In this document: piece after piece, positions 10,254 through 20,080 of the stretch
Position numbering within the stretch: the first letter of the stretch is position 1
Layout of the letters: every line of letters begins with the position of its first letter
Origin: Aphanomyces cochlioides
Taxonomy: Eukaryota; Oomycota; Saprolegniomycetes; Saprolegniales; Verrucalvaceae
Reading direction: 5' to 3'
Assembly: GCA_019828595.1 (NCBI GenBank)
Contig: JAHQRK010000017.1
Location: 372,001 to 436,000, forward strand
Length of the DNA: 64,000 bases
The notes under the pieces: generated by a model
Database searches by the model: none
The model's input: the letters and a program-made list of their open reading frames with translations, nothing else
What the model was told of the DNA's origin: nothing
Made by a program: the position numbers and the translations under genes

Positions 10254-11700
10254 CGTCGGCGTTCATGGAGTGGTGAGCTTTGCTGCAGAGCTCGTCGATG
10301 TGGTAATTGTTGGTGATGCTTTTGAGCATCGAGATGGCCGACAAGACGGGAGCCGGCAAAGTGAACTTCTCGAGATTGTCGCTGAAGTTTTCGATCAAAG
10401 CAAACAGCGACCAGTCCGTCAAGCAGTTGGTGTCAGGCAATCTTGTTGCTTCTTGGTTCAATAGAACAGTCAGTGCCTCCGAGTTTGTGTAGAGGTCTGG
10501 GGCCCGATTTGAGAGGAATAAGTCAATCGTAGCAAGTGCAAAGAGGATGCGCTTGATCTCTGGTATGTCCGTGGTCAATTCTTCCAAGATTTCTGACGGG
10601 TGAATCTTGTATTGAGCCATGAAGTTGACGTGATGTTTGTAGTTGTGAGGCTTGCCTTGAGCTTTTAACAAAGCCATCTTGCGCTCAATAGTCTTGGTTG
10701 CAACAAGTGACTGAAACAAACTGAGGTCTTCATCTTGTGCGTACATAGCATGTGCAACGAGCTGAGGATCATCTCGCAAAATGCGTTGACATTCGGTGAT
10801 ACTGCCTTCGACTTTCTTATCTCGAATGATCTTCTTCGCCAATTCGAGGTGGGCTGCAGCAGACTTGTTAAGTCGTTGTTTCTTCGCTTTGCCTTTGGTC
10901 TTTTTCGGGCGTGGCGCACTTGAATCTTCCAATACAATTCGAGGCACTGCAAAGTCTTCAAACGAGAGTTCCACGTCGTCTTCTTCGAGGATATGAAAAC
11001 GGTTGGATGTCGGCAGGGGATCCAAACGTGGGGACGAAGGCAAAGTACGTTTTGGAGCTGGTCCAGACCGGTAGCCCGTTACCAATTGAAGGTCCAGCGA
11101 GTTCTTGGGCTGCTCACTTGGTGGAGCAAGAGCGGGCGATTCGTTGGTAGACATTTCCACATCTTCTTGTTGTCCATTGTTGTTAGGGGGATCGCTGTCA
11201 CCAGACATATCGACATCAGAGCCATGAGAAGGAGCTGTTGGCTGTGGTTGTTCATCTTGACCATCTCCAGATGCCTCAGTTGAGTCGGCCTTGCCTTCCG
11301 CATTTGTTCCAGGGTCTTGATCATGATCGTCTCCATCATGTTCAGGTTCTTTTTCTCCTGACGGAGGAGATTTTGCCGCTGCCTTGGCCGCTTTTGCCTT
11401 CGCTTTTTCAGCCTTGGCCTCTGCACGTCGTGAAACAATCGACGGAGGCAATGTCTTGTTCAGAGCAGCGATCTTGTGCTGAAACACGACGACAAAAGGC
11501 TGACCCGACGGATCCGTAATGGTGATTTCGCGTAGTGCGTCGCCGGATTTTGGCACCAACACTGCAGGAGGCGCAGACGACTTGAAAATGACTCTCAAAT
11601 GCGGCGACTTGATGTTCTGACCAGCAGTAGGGTTGAATGCTGCTATCACTGACTTGGTCAATGCAGCCATTTTCTTGACAATCGCCTTGGCCATCGAAGG

Positions 11701-14700
11701 TTAAATGAGTTGTATTAACCTTATTTTTGAGCAAAGGCCCTAATGACTTACTAATTTGCCTCGTACTGTATAAATAGAACTTGGAAAACAGAATATGGCA
11801 AAGTGGTCATTGAACAGGAGATGAAGTGAGTGAGCCGTTAGCTCACTCATGAAACGACGCTGTCAGGAATGGCGTGTTGACGTAACCAGGGGTCCGAAGA
11901 TAGATGCTTGAGCACATTGAATACCTTGGTGTATCCCTTCTTGAGAGGGAGATCAACCAGGAGCTGTTGTAGATGTAGCTTGATCAAAGAGGCAGCATGA
12001 ATGGCAACTTCCATCGGACTCTTCGCTGTGAGGTCGGGTCGAAAGGTGCGATCGGCACGTTGGAGCCATATTTGATAATACACGCAGGCTCGGACAATCG
12101 GCCAGATCTTCAGATAGCCACGGATGTAGTATCCATCGGACGGCTTGGGCGTCTCGTAGAACATTTCCAGACACGTGGACGGAAAGGAACACTCGAGCAG
12201 TCGCTGGATCGCCTTGAAGAAATACCAAACAGATTGACCATATCCACAAGAGAACAGGAAATGCTCGTACGTCTCATTGACACGACAGAAGACACACGTC
12301 GGCTTGGGGTCTTGGTACTGAAACAGATATTGCATGGCGTTGGCGCGGAGAAGGGTCTTGAAAATGAACTCTCCATATCGAGGGAGAATGTGGTCGGGTT
12401 GGAGGAAGGCGGCAAGTTGGGTAAGGCGCTTGGGGTCTTCGTAAAAGTTGGATGGCAGGTTGAAATGCTTGGTAGGAAGGATGGACGAGCTGACAGCTGG
12501 AGAAGCTCTGATCTTAGCCGATTTCGAAGTCGCAAGCGCCAACAAGATCGGACTCGAGTCAGGGTGTATCATCCAGTGCCATTCCATCCATTCAGAGCTT
12601 GGCGTCGGCAAGTGGAACACGGGAGCATCCTCTTCAGAAACAATCTCAAACAATCGTGATAACTTGGTCACCAAGATTGAGATCCATTGTTTCGTTGGAG
12701 GGACAAAATTGGCTTGGCGGCAGGCACGGTTGATTTTGTCAAACAAGATCGAAGCTGGCCAAACTCGCTGACACGGAGTCAACAAATGCGACAACTTCGT
12801 GATGTGAAGCGAAGCCAATACATTGGCTTGGTCTTGCGTCGATGTAGAGCACTGATCGTATAGGTCTTCGAGTCCAGGCAGATACGAGTTGTGCCAAAGG
12901 GGAACATCCAAAGATGAGATGTGATTTGGACAGCCGTACGGAGTCCAGCGAGATTCAAACCAGCTACTCAATAAGGCTTTCCACATTGGAGTGATATTGG
13001 GATTCTTGTACAGTTGTCTGATGAATGCAGAAGAGCCATTTGCCAAGAGGAGATCTCGGGGGGAACCCCATGGATGAAAAGCCTTCTCGAGGAGAGTATA
13101 GCCCGGCGTAATCCAGGCGGACATGGCAGACTTGCGGGGTGGGGTGGTGATGGCTTGAATGCATCTGATCATGACAGAGCGGTTGTGTTGTTGCCATAAA
13201 GCAAGTGCATGGTGCAGGCCTAAGCCACCGGACTTCTTCGGCATGAATATGATCTCCTTTTTGATCAAACGGAGGCCATGGACAGAGGAGGATGGGTTGA
13301 TTTCTTCACCATGCATAAATTGAAGCATGGCCTTGTCGATCTTTTTGGCCAGGTCTTTGTCGGCAGGGACAAAAGCCAGTTGGTACCATAACACAGGCAG
13401 ACATATGCTGTGCAGGATAGTGACTTTTCCGGCCATGGTTCGAGCCTTGTAGAGCCACAAAGACAAGCGAGCCACAAACTTCTCAAACACGTAATTGAAA
13501 CGTGCCAATGGAGAAAGATTGGGCGCAACCAAGATACCAAGAGCCTTCACGGGACTGTCGGAAGTAACTTGTAGTGAGGCAAGGTTCCCATTCAACTGGC
13601 TGTAGGTCAGAATTTGGGTCTTGTCTACGTTGAGTCGGAAACCAGACTTGTCGCAAAAGGTTTGAACCAATGCAAGCTGCCGGTGGAGGCACGTCTCATT
13701 TGCCGCATAGAGTTGCGAGTCGTCGGCAAAGTAACTCCCAGTGTGGTAGCGATCCCCACACTTGATGCCATAGTTGGAGTGTTGCCGTAGGAGTTGGCAC
13801 ATCGGTTCCAAAGCGATCACAAACAGAAGTGGCGACAGTGGATCACCTTGCAACACACCGCGTGAGATGTGAACTGGCTTGGACAAGAAGCCGTTCACCA
13901 AGATGCGAGACTTGCGGCCCGAGTACAGTACGCGAACCATGTCAACAAAGGTTTCGGGAAAGCCATAGTGACGGAGGACGCGGAGCAAGTACGCGTGGTC
14001 CACGCGATCAAAAGCTTTCTCAAAGTCAAGCAGTGCCACCATCGAGGACGGACTGTGTAGTTTGATGTGGTGCAGCATGTCATCCAGTCGTGCAATATTG
14101 GTTTGGATATTGCTTCGACGGATAAAGCCTTGCTGGTCCGGGTGGATGATGTGTCGAATGTGGCGCTGGAGTCGATAAGCCAGAATACTCGTCAGGATTT
14201 TCACATCCGTGTTGAGTAGGCTAATGGGCCGATAGTTCTTGGCTTGTGACTTGGGGCCTTTCTTGTGCAGCAACACCAGCGTACTGACAAGTTGCATGGG
14301 AGTCAAGCGAGGGTGAGAATGGAGCTGGTGTGTGAATAGCAGCTCCAATACCAACGACCACTTGTGAGGTGCAAGTTTGAGGACTTCGAATGGCAGAGCG
14401 TTGGGACCTGGCGCTGAGTTCGAACTGCTGTGTCGAATAGCATGATAGAACTCGTTGGCGCGCAAGGGAGCCGACAGCTCTTTCTGGGCTTGCTCTGGCA
14501 GTTGCTTGTGTCGAGTCAATGGGGTCAGAAATGACGACACTTCGTCTCCAGATCGCTGCACCTCGGGAGCTGCAAACAAGTCCTTGTAGTAGTCGACCAG
14601 GACGTCAGACATGCCTTGTTGATTGGAGACAACATTTCCATTGACATCCACCAACTCTTTGAAGACTGTCTTCTTCAAGGGGGTAGGGACAGGGGACATG

Positions 14701-15204
14701 AAGTGGAACTTGGACGAGCGCTCTGCTTTGTACAAGTGAAGTTGGAACGCCTGGTCTTGACGAAACTGCTTGTCTCGATCTTGTAGCTCGTGAATTTGCT
14801 TTTGAAGGTCTCGCACTCGATCCACCAGCACTGAATCTTGACGCATGTTGGGGACTTGCAAAAGCGAAGCGATCTCGACAGCTAACTTCTTCAACGGCAG
14901 ACGTTGTTTCTCCAATCGTTGAGAATGGAATTCTTTGAGTTGGGAGCGGATATCATTGACCAGCATGTCGTAGGCCTTGGCGATATTGTGGAATGTTGGA
15001 GACTTGTCCAAAAATCGATCCAGACATCCATGAACAATCTCGGCCGCTCGTGGTAGACGAAGTAGCCAAGTTGGAGCTTTCCATGATCCAGAGCCATGGC
15101 GCAATGTTTGACGCTTTGTGATGATACGACAAGCCACGTGGTCAGCCTGTGGAACGTGTGGCATGTGCGTCGCCTTCCAATGACGAAGACCCGCCAAGGT
15201 GGAC
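11701..15204 (-). mobile_element. E5: LINE copy, 3' UTR and most of ORF2, interrupted by E6
   Basis: The 3' end abuts CGAAGG in ORF1 of E3. This is the only 3' junction with AGG; most have TGG. It runs through 3' UTR and ORF2 to GGTGGAC at 15204, where plus-strand E6 begins with ACTTCCG. The 5' part is beyond the window. Confidence 0.9.
11847..15204 (-). pseudogene. ORF2 of E5, 5' part cut away by E6
   Basis: Open from about residue 233 to the stop. It contains the ADH endonuclease motif, the coiled-coil-like linker, all RT motifs ([27 protein letters not shown]) and the zinc motif, with no frameshift. The first ~232 residues, carrying most of the endonuclease, are separated by the E6 insertion. 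Confidence 0.9.
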
Positions 15205-15265
15205 ACTTCCGAATTTGCCTCGTACCCCTCAAGTCAAGAAGTTATCAAGTGCCGCCGCGCTCAAA

Positions 15266-15800
15266 ATGTCCAACGCCAACAGCTGTTCCGAGCTCCGTGA
15301 GACCAACACTCACGGAGTCACCATCATTCCAGGTATTGTATCACCTCACCCACTTTCGTCGTCCAATCAGGATGGCGGAAGTGGTGTGAGTAATGTCTCT
15401 ACACCTAACCCTAGGGCCGAAGTGGAGGTCGAGTTCGACCCCAACAGCGTCTCTGGAGACCAATCTGCGTCTCGCTCCCCCAGCGCTTCACCTGGTGCTC
15501 CACTCGCCGGAGTTCCAGGGGGGGTCAACCTCAGTGGGTCAGTGGTTGACCCCCAGACCACTGTCGTTAACTTGTCTAGCGAAGCCCTCACTCAGGAGGG
15601 CGAACCACTGGGGCCTTGTGCCTGTGGTGGCTGCTTCCCTGGACTCCAATTGGAGTCGATCCCCAGTGAAGGCGGCGAGAAAACGGGGTCCATGCCAGCC
15701 CTAGAGGCTACGAGGGCCCCCCCTATGGGCACACCCTGCGGTTCTGTCTACTTCCCCCCAGGGGCCTCTTCGGAGGGGCGGGGGCGGTATCCCGATTTGG
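15266..15800 (+). pseudogene. ORF1 of E6, first block
   Basis: ATG at 15266 and about 178 codons of the Ser/Pro/Gly-rich N-terminus. It is broken by E7 within the codons for YPDLG, where translation meets TTAAATGA from the antisense 3' end of E7. Confidence 0.9.
15786..15800. repeat. Target-site duplication of E7, left copy
   Basis: GGTATCCCGATTTGG here is repeated exactly at 23172-23186. The final GG abuts the element's 3' end. Confidence 0.97.
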
Positions 15801-15820
15801 TTAAATGAGTTGTATTAACC
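15799..15820 (-). promoter_or_regulatory. 3'-terminal hairpin of the element (E7 copy)
   Basis: In element sense the last bases form GGTTAA, a 10-nt loop, then TTAACC. This is a 6-bp stem if the terminal CC is counted, which is also present in the target. The same end occurs at every 3' junction (for example 4437, 11699, 38182, 50857, 61632). A terminal stem in place of poly(A) is a plausible recognition signal for the element's reverse transcriptase; that role is inferred. Confidence 0.6.
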
Positions 15821-15845
15821 TTATTTTTGAGCAAAAGCCCTAATG

Positions 15846-15866
15846 ACTTACTAATTTGCCTCGTAC
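15846..15866 (-). repeat. 3' UTR segment complementary to the element's 5' end (E7)
   Basis: These 21 nt are inverted relative to the first 21 nt of the element at 23151-23171. Nineteen of 21 positions match, including the 14-nt core AATTTGCCTCGTAC. The segment ends 45 nt from the 3' terminus. In the element RNA the two ends could pair. It is present in all 3' UTRs, for example 4484-4504 and 51005-proximal copies. Confidence 0.85.
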
Positions 15867-15868
15867 TG

Positions 15869-15877
15869 TATAAATAG
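15869..15877 (+). promoter_or_regulatory. TATA-like motif on the antisense strand of the 3' UTR
   Basis: TATAAATAG lies just beside the 5'/3' complementary segment and reads antisense to the element. It would direct transcription into antisense ORF2. It is conserved in all copies, but so is everything around it, so function is only a possibility. Confidence 0.2.
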
Positions 15878-15926
15878 AACTTGGAAAACAGAATATGGCA
15901 AAGTGGTCATTGAACAGGAGATGAAG

Positions 15927-15949
15927 TGAGTGAGCCGTTAGCTCACTCA
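15927..15949 (-). promoter_or_regulatory. Hairpin spanning the ORF2 stop codon (E7)
   Basis: In element sense TGAGTGAGC, loop TAACG, GCTCACTCA gives a perfect 9-bp stem, and its first three bases are the ORF2 TGA. Copies carry small variants: E12 and E18 have GAGAGAGC opposite GCTCACTC (one mismatch), and E9 lacks one base on the 3' arm. It could act in termination or as a binding site for the ORF2 protein; neither can be told from sequence. Confidence 0.6.
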
Positions 15950-18900
15950 TGAAACGACGCTGTCAGGAATGGCGTGTTGACGTAACCAGGGGTCCGAAGA
16001 TAGATGCTTGAGCACATTGAATACCTTGGTGTATCCCTTCTGGAGAGGGAGATCAACCAGGAGCTGTTGTAGATGTAGCTTGATCAAAGAGGCAGCATGA
16101 ATGGCAACTTCCATCGGACTCTTCGCTGTGAGGTCGGGTCGAAAGGTGCGATCGGCACGTTGGAGCCATATTTGATAATACACGCAGGCTCGGACAATCG
16201 GCCAGATCTTCAGATAGCCACGGATGTAGTATCCATCGGACGGCTTGGGCGTCTCGTAGAACATTTCCAGACACGTGGACGGAAAGGAACACTCGAGCAG
16301 TCGCTGGATCGCCTTGAAGAAATACCAAACAGATTGACCATATCCACAAGAGAACAGGAAATGCTCGTACGTCTCATTGACACGACAGAAGACACACGTC
16401 GGCTTGGGGTCTTGGTACTGAAACAGATATTGCATGGCGTTGGCGCGGAGAAGGGTCTTGAAAATGAACTCTCCATATCGAGGGAGAATGTGGTCGGGTT
16501 GGAGGAAGGCGGCAAGTTGGGTAAGGCGCTTGGGGTCTTCGTAAAAGTTGGATGGCAGGTTGAGATGCTTGGTAGGAAGAATGGACGAGCTGACAGCTGG
16601 AGAAGCTCTGATCTTAGCCGATTTCGAAGTCGCAAACGCCAACAAGATCGGACTCGAGTCAGGGTGAATCATCCAGTGCCATTCCATCCATTCAGAGCTT
16701 GGCGTCGGCAAGTGGAACACGGGAGCATCCTCTTCAGAAACAATCTCAAACAATCGTGATAACTTGGTCACCAAGATTGAGATCCATTGTTTCGTTGGAG
16801 GGACAAAATTGGCTTGGCGGCAGGCACGGTTGATTTTGTCAAACAAGATCGAAGCTGGCCAAACTCGCTGACACGGAGTCAACAAATGCGACAACTTCGT
16901 GATGTGAAGCGAAGCCAATACATTGGCTTGGTCTTGCGTCGATGTAGAGCACTGATCGTATAGGTCTTCGAGTCCAGGCAGATACGAGTTGTGCCAAAGG
17001 GGAACATCCAAAGATGAGATGTGATTTGGACAGCCGTACGGAGTCCAGCGGGATTCAAACCAGCTACTCAATAAGGCTTTCCATATTGGAGTGATATTGG
17101 GATTCTTGTACAGTTGTCTGCTGAATGCAGAAGAGCCATTTGCCAAGAGGAGATCTCGGGGGGAACCCCATGGATGAAAAGCCTTCTCGAGGAGAGTATA
17201 GCCCGGCGTAATCCAGGCGGACATGGCAGACTTGCGGGGTGGGGTGGTGATGGCTTGAATGCATCTGATCATGACAGAGCGGTTGTGTTGTTGCCATAAA
17301 GCAAGTGCATGGTGCAGGCCTAAGCCACCGGACTTCTTCGGCATGAATATGGTCTCCTTTTTGATCAAACGGAGGCCATGGACAGAGGAGGATGGGTTGA
17401 TTTCTTCACCATGCATAAATTGAAGCATGGCCTTGTCGATCTTTTTGGCCAGGTCTTTGTCGGCAGGGACAAAAGCCAGTTGGTACCATAACACAGGCAG
17501 ACATATGCTGTGCAGGATAGTGACTTTTCCGGCCATGGTTCGAGCCTTGTAGAGCCACAAAGACAAGCGAGCCACAAACTTCTCAAACACGTAATTGAAA
17601 CGTGCCAATGGAGAAAGATTGGGCGCAACCAAGATACCAAGAGCCTTCACGGGACTGTCGGAAGTAACTTGTAGTGAGGCAAGGTTCCCATTCAACTGGC
17701 TGTAGGTCAGAATTTGGGTCTTGTCTACGTTGAGTCGGAAACCAGACTTGTCGCAAAAGGTTTGAACCAATGCAAGCTGCCGGTGGAGGCACGTCTCATT
17801 TGCCGCATAGAGTTGCGAGTCGTCGGCAAAGTAACTCCCAGTGTGGTAGCGATCCCCACACTTGATGCCATAGTTGGAGTGTTGCCGTAGGAGTTGGCAC
17901 ATCGGTTCCAAAGCGATCACAAACAGAAGTGGCGACAGTGGATCACCTTGCAACACACCGCGTGAGATGTGAACTGGCTTGGACAAGAAGCCGTTCACCA
18001 AGATGCGAGACTTGCGGCCCGAGTACAGTACGCGAACCATGTCAACAAAGGTTTCGGGAAAGCCATAGTGACGGAGGACGCGGAGCAAGTACGCGTGGTC
18101 CACGCGATCAAAAGCTTTCTCAAAGTCAAGCAGTGCCACCATCGAGGACGGACTGTGTAGTTTGATGTGGTGCAGCATGTCATCCAGTCGTGCAATATTG
18201 GTTTGGATATTGCTTCGACGGATAAAGCCTTGCTGGTCCGGGTGGATGATGTGTCGAATGTGGCGCTGGAGTCGATAAGCCAGAATACTCGTCAGGATTT
18301 TCACATCCGTGTTGAGTAGGCTAATGGGCCGATAGTTCTTGGCTTGTGACTTGGGGCCTTTCTTGTGCAGCAACACCAGCGTACTGACAAGTTGCATGGG
18401 AGTCAAGCGAGGGTGAGAATGGAGCTGGTGTGTGAATAGCAGCTCCAATACCAACGACCACTTGTGAGGTGCAAGTTTGAGGACTTCGAATGGCAGAGCG
18501 TTGGGACCTGGCGCTGAGTTCGAACTGCTGTGTCGAATAGCATGATAGAACTCGTTGGCGCGCAAGGGAGCCGACAGCTCTTTCTGGGCTTGCTCTGGCA
18601 GTTGCTTGTGTCGAGTCAATGGGGTCAGAAATGACGACACTTCGTCTCCAGATCGCTGCACCTCGGGAGCTGCAAACAAGTCCTTGTAGTAGTCGACCAG
18701 GACGTCAGACATGCCTTGTTGATTGGAGACAACATTTCCATTGACATCCACCAACTCTTTGAAGACTGTCTTCTTCAAGGGGGTAGGGACAGGGGACATG
18801 AAGTGGAACTTGGACGAGCGCTCTGCTTTGTACAAGTGAAGTTGGAACGCCTGGTCTTGACGAAACTGCTTGTCTCGATCTTGTAGCTCGTGAATTTGCT

Positions 18901-20002
18901 TTTGAAGGTCTCGCACTCGATCCACCAGCACTGAATCTTGACGCATGTTGGGGACTTGCAAAAGCGAAGCGATCTCGACAGCTAACTTCTTCAACGGCAG
19001 ACGTTGTTTCTCCAATCGTTGAGAATGGAATTCTTTGAGTTGGGAGCGGATATCATTGACCAGCATGTCGTAGGCCTTGGCGATATTGTGGAATGTTGGA
19101 GACTTGTCCAAAAATCGATCCAGACATCCATGAACAATCTCGGCCGCTCGTGGTAGACGAAGTAGCCAAGTTGGAGCTTTCCATGATCCAGAGCCATGGC
19201 GCAATGTTTGACGCTTTGTGATGATACGACAAGCCACGTGGTCAGCCTGTGGAACGTGTGGCATGTGCGTCGCCTTCCAATGACGAAGACCCGCCAAGGT
19301 GGACGAACAAAAGATGTAGTCAAGTCGGTTGGTGAGTGTGGGACTTGTGAAGGCTCGTGCCACGGGGTTTTGACGGCGAAACAGATCCACCAGAGACAAA
19401 CTGTGCATCCATTGTTCCAGTTGAAGGGTGCCGGCCATGGTGGAGGTACTGGGTCTCAACGAATCCAAATCTTTGTTGAGAGTGCAGTTGAAATCGCCTC
19501 CAACAATGTGGAGCGCATGTGGAGGAAAGTCGCGTGGCAATTCTTCGAAGTAACTTGCTCGTTGTTGGAAGGCTGCCGGCGCATAGATATTGTGGAGAAC
19601 GACTGTCAGTGGACCCAGAGTACATCGCACTTGTAGATAACGACCACGAAGCACTGGGTTGTCATGAGGGACTTGAGTGGCGTTCTTCAAAGGAGAGTGA
19701 GGATGTATCAACGTAGCCAGACCTCCAGTGGCTGGCGACGTGGATACTTCAGGGTAAATAGGCTCTTCAAAGAACAAAGAGCCTGCGTGGTTTGTGATGC
19801 GTTGCCAATGGAACGAAACACGGTCGTGGAGACTTGGCGTGCGGAAACGGGTTTCTTGGATAAAGGAAACGTCGTGAACACTTGATAGTTTGTCGAGGAT
19901 GTACCGATGACTGTTGGAGAAGCCATTGGTGTTGAGGGAGATGATTTGTGGGTCCCAGTCCACGAGTTCAGTTGGGACATCGGAGAAGTTGTTGTCACTC
20001 AT
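15947..20002 (-). CDS. LINE ORF2: APE endonuclease and reverse transcriptase, intact, 1,351 aa (E7)
   Basis: Start is the ATG at 20002; an in-frame GTG precedes it. The protein should nick the target and prime reverse transcription of the element RNA in the nucleus. Endonuclease, residues ~10-260: N24 (LNTNG), E50 (QET), Y140 (NIYAP), D169/N171 (GGDFN), D227 (LDYIF), D253-H254 (ADH, where many families have SDH). Linker 358-395 looks coiled-coil. RT, about 500-790: NYRPISLLN from 556, [10 protein letters not shown]626 (DFEKAFD), QGDPLSP from 685, catalytic D727-D728 (FADD). C-terminal zinc motif C1203, C1206, H1214, C1219. The [11 protein letters not shown] and FADD style points to the L1/Tx1 group, by recognition only. 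Confidence 0.95.
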   Translation of the reverse strand: MSDNNFSDVPTELVDWDPQIISLNTNGFSNSHRYILDKLSSVHDVSFIQETRFRTPSLHDRVSFHWQRITNHAGSLFFEEPIYPEVSTSPATGGLATLIHPHSPLKNATQVPHDNPVLRGRYLQVRCTLGPLTVVLHNIYAPAAFQQRASYFEELPRDFPPHALHIVGGDFNCTLNKDLDSLRPSTSTMAGTLQLEQWMHSLSLVDLFRRQNPVARAFTSPTLTNRLDYIFCSSTLAGLRHWKATHMPHVPQADHVACRIITKRQTLRHGSGSWKAPTWLLRLPRAAEIVHGCLDRFLDKSPTFHNIAKAYDMLVNDIRSQLKEFHSQRLEKQRLPLKKLAVEIASLLQVPNMRQDSVLVDRVRDLQKQIHELQDRDKQFRQDQAFQLHLYKAERSSKFHFMSPVPTPLKKTVFKELVDVNGNVVSNQQGMSDVLVDYYKDLFAAPEVQRSGDEVSSFLTPLTRHKQLPEQAQKELSAPLRANEFYHAIRHSSSNSAPGPNALPFEVLKLAPHKWSLVLELLFTHQLHSHPRLTPMQLVSTLVLLHKKGPKSQAKNYRPISLLNTDVKILTSILAYRLQRHIRHIIHPDQQGFIRRSNIQTNIARLDDMLHHIKLHSPSSMVALLDFEKAFDRVDHAYLLRVLRHYGFPETFVDMVRVLYSGRKSRILVNGFLSKPVHISRGVLQGDPLSPLLFVIALEPMCQLLRQHSNYGIKCGDRYHTGSYFADDSQLYAANETCLHRQLALVQTFCDKSGFRLNVDKTQILTYSQLNGNLASLQVTSDSPVKALGILVAPNLSPLARFNYVFEKFVARLSLWLYKARTMAGKVTILHSICLPVLWYQLAFVPADKDLAKKIDKAMLQFMHGEEINPSSSVHGLRLIKKETIFMPKKSGGLGLHHALALWQQHNRSVMIRCIQAITTPPRKSAMSAWITPGYTLLEKAFHPWGSPRDLLLANGSSAFSRQLYKNPNITPIWKALLSSWFESRWTPYGCPNHISSLDVPLWHNSYLPGLEDLYDQCSTSTQDQANVLASLHITKLSHLLTPCQRVWPASILFDKINRACRQANFVPPTKQWISILVTKLSRLFEIVSEEDAPVFHLPTPSSEWMEWHWMIHPDSSPILLAFATSKSAKIRASPAVSSSILPTKHLNLPSNFYEDPKRLTQLAAFLQPDHILPRYGEFIFKTLLRANAMQYLFQYQDPKPTCVFCRVNETYEHFLFSCGYGQSVWYFFKAIQRLLECSFPSTCLEMFYETPKPSDGYYIRGYLKIWPIVRACVYYQIWLQRADRTFRPDLTAKSPMEVAIHAASLIKLHLQQLLVDLPLQKGYTKVFNVLKHLSSDPWLRQHAIPDSVVS

Positions 20003-20080
20003 CACGAGTACAGATGAAAATGAGTAGAATGGAGGGGTCAGAGGGGAGGTTGAAATGGATTGAAGCAGGGGATAGAAGCC
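20003..20080 (-). promoter_or_regulatory. ORF1-ORF2 spacer of E7
   Basis: The 78-nt spacer is a multiple of three with no stop in the ORF1/ORF2 frame. Only the ORF1 TAA separates the two coding regions. Downstream translation could come from reinitiation or stop readthrough. Confidence 0.7.

Larger units (their letters stand above)
4439..11700 (-). mobile_element. E3: LINE copy with frameshifted ORF2, holding E4 and broken by E5
   Basis: Two blocks of one minus-strand element: 4439-8769 (3' UTR, ORF2, spacer, last ORF1 codons) and 10254-11700 (ORF1 C-terminal half). They are separated by E4 with a 15-bp target duplication. The 3' end abuts CATGG of E2. It is interrupted at 11700 (CGAAGG) by E5, and its 5' part is out of the window. 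Two single-base deletions break ORF2. Confidence 0.9.
8717..11700 (-). pseudogene. ORF1 C-terminal half of E3, split by E4
   Basis: The last 17 codons and stop lie at 8717-8769. The rest continues from 10254 after E4, with the 15-bp target duplicated. Reading from the right, ORF1 runs without a stop into E4, gains out-of-frame E4 residues and stops at 10033. The 5' part is removed by E5 at 11700 (near the MAKAIVKK stretch). It is not functional in this arrangement. Confidence 0.85.

Noticed and set aside
11997..12659. 220-aa open frame (MNGNFHRTLRCEVG...) repeated antisense to the ORF2 C-terminus in most copies
   Set aside because: It recurs only because ORF2 is repeated. It has no domain and is explained by codon bias on the opposite strand.
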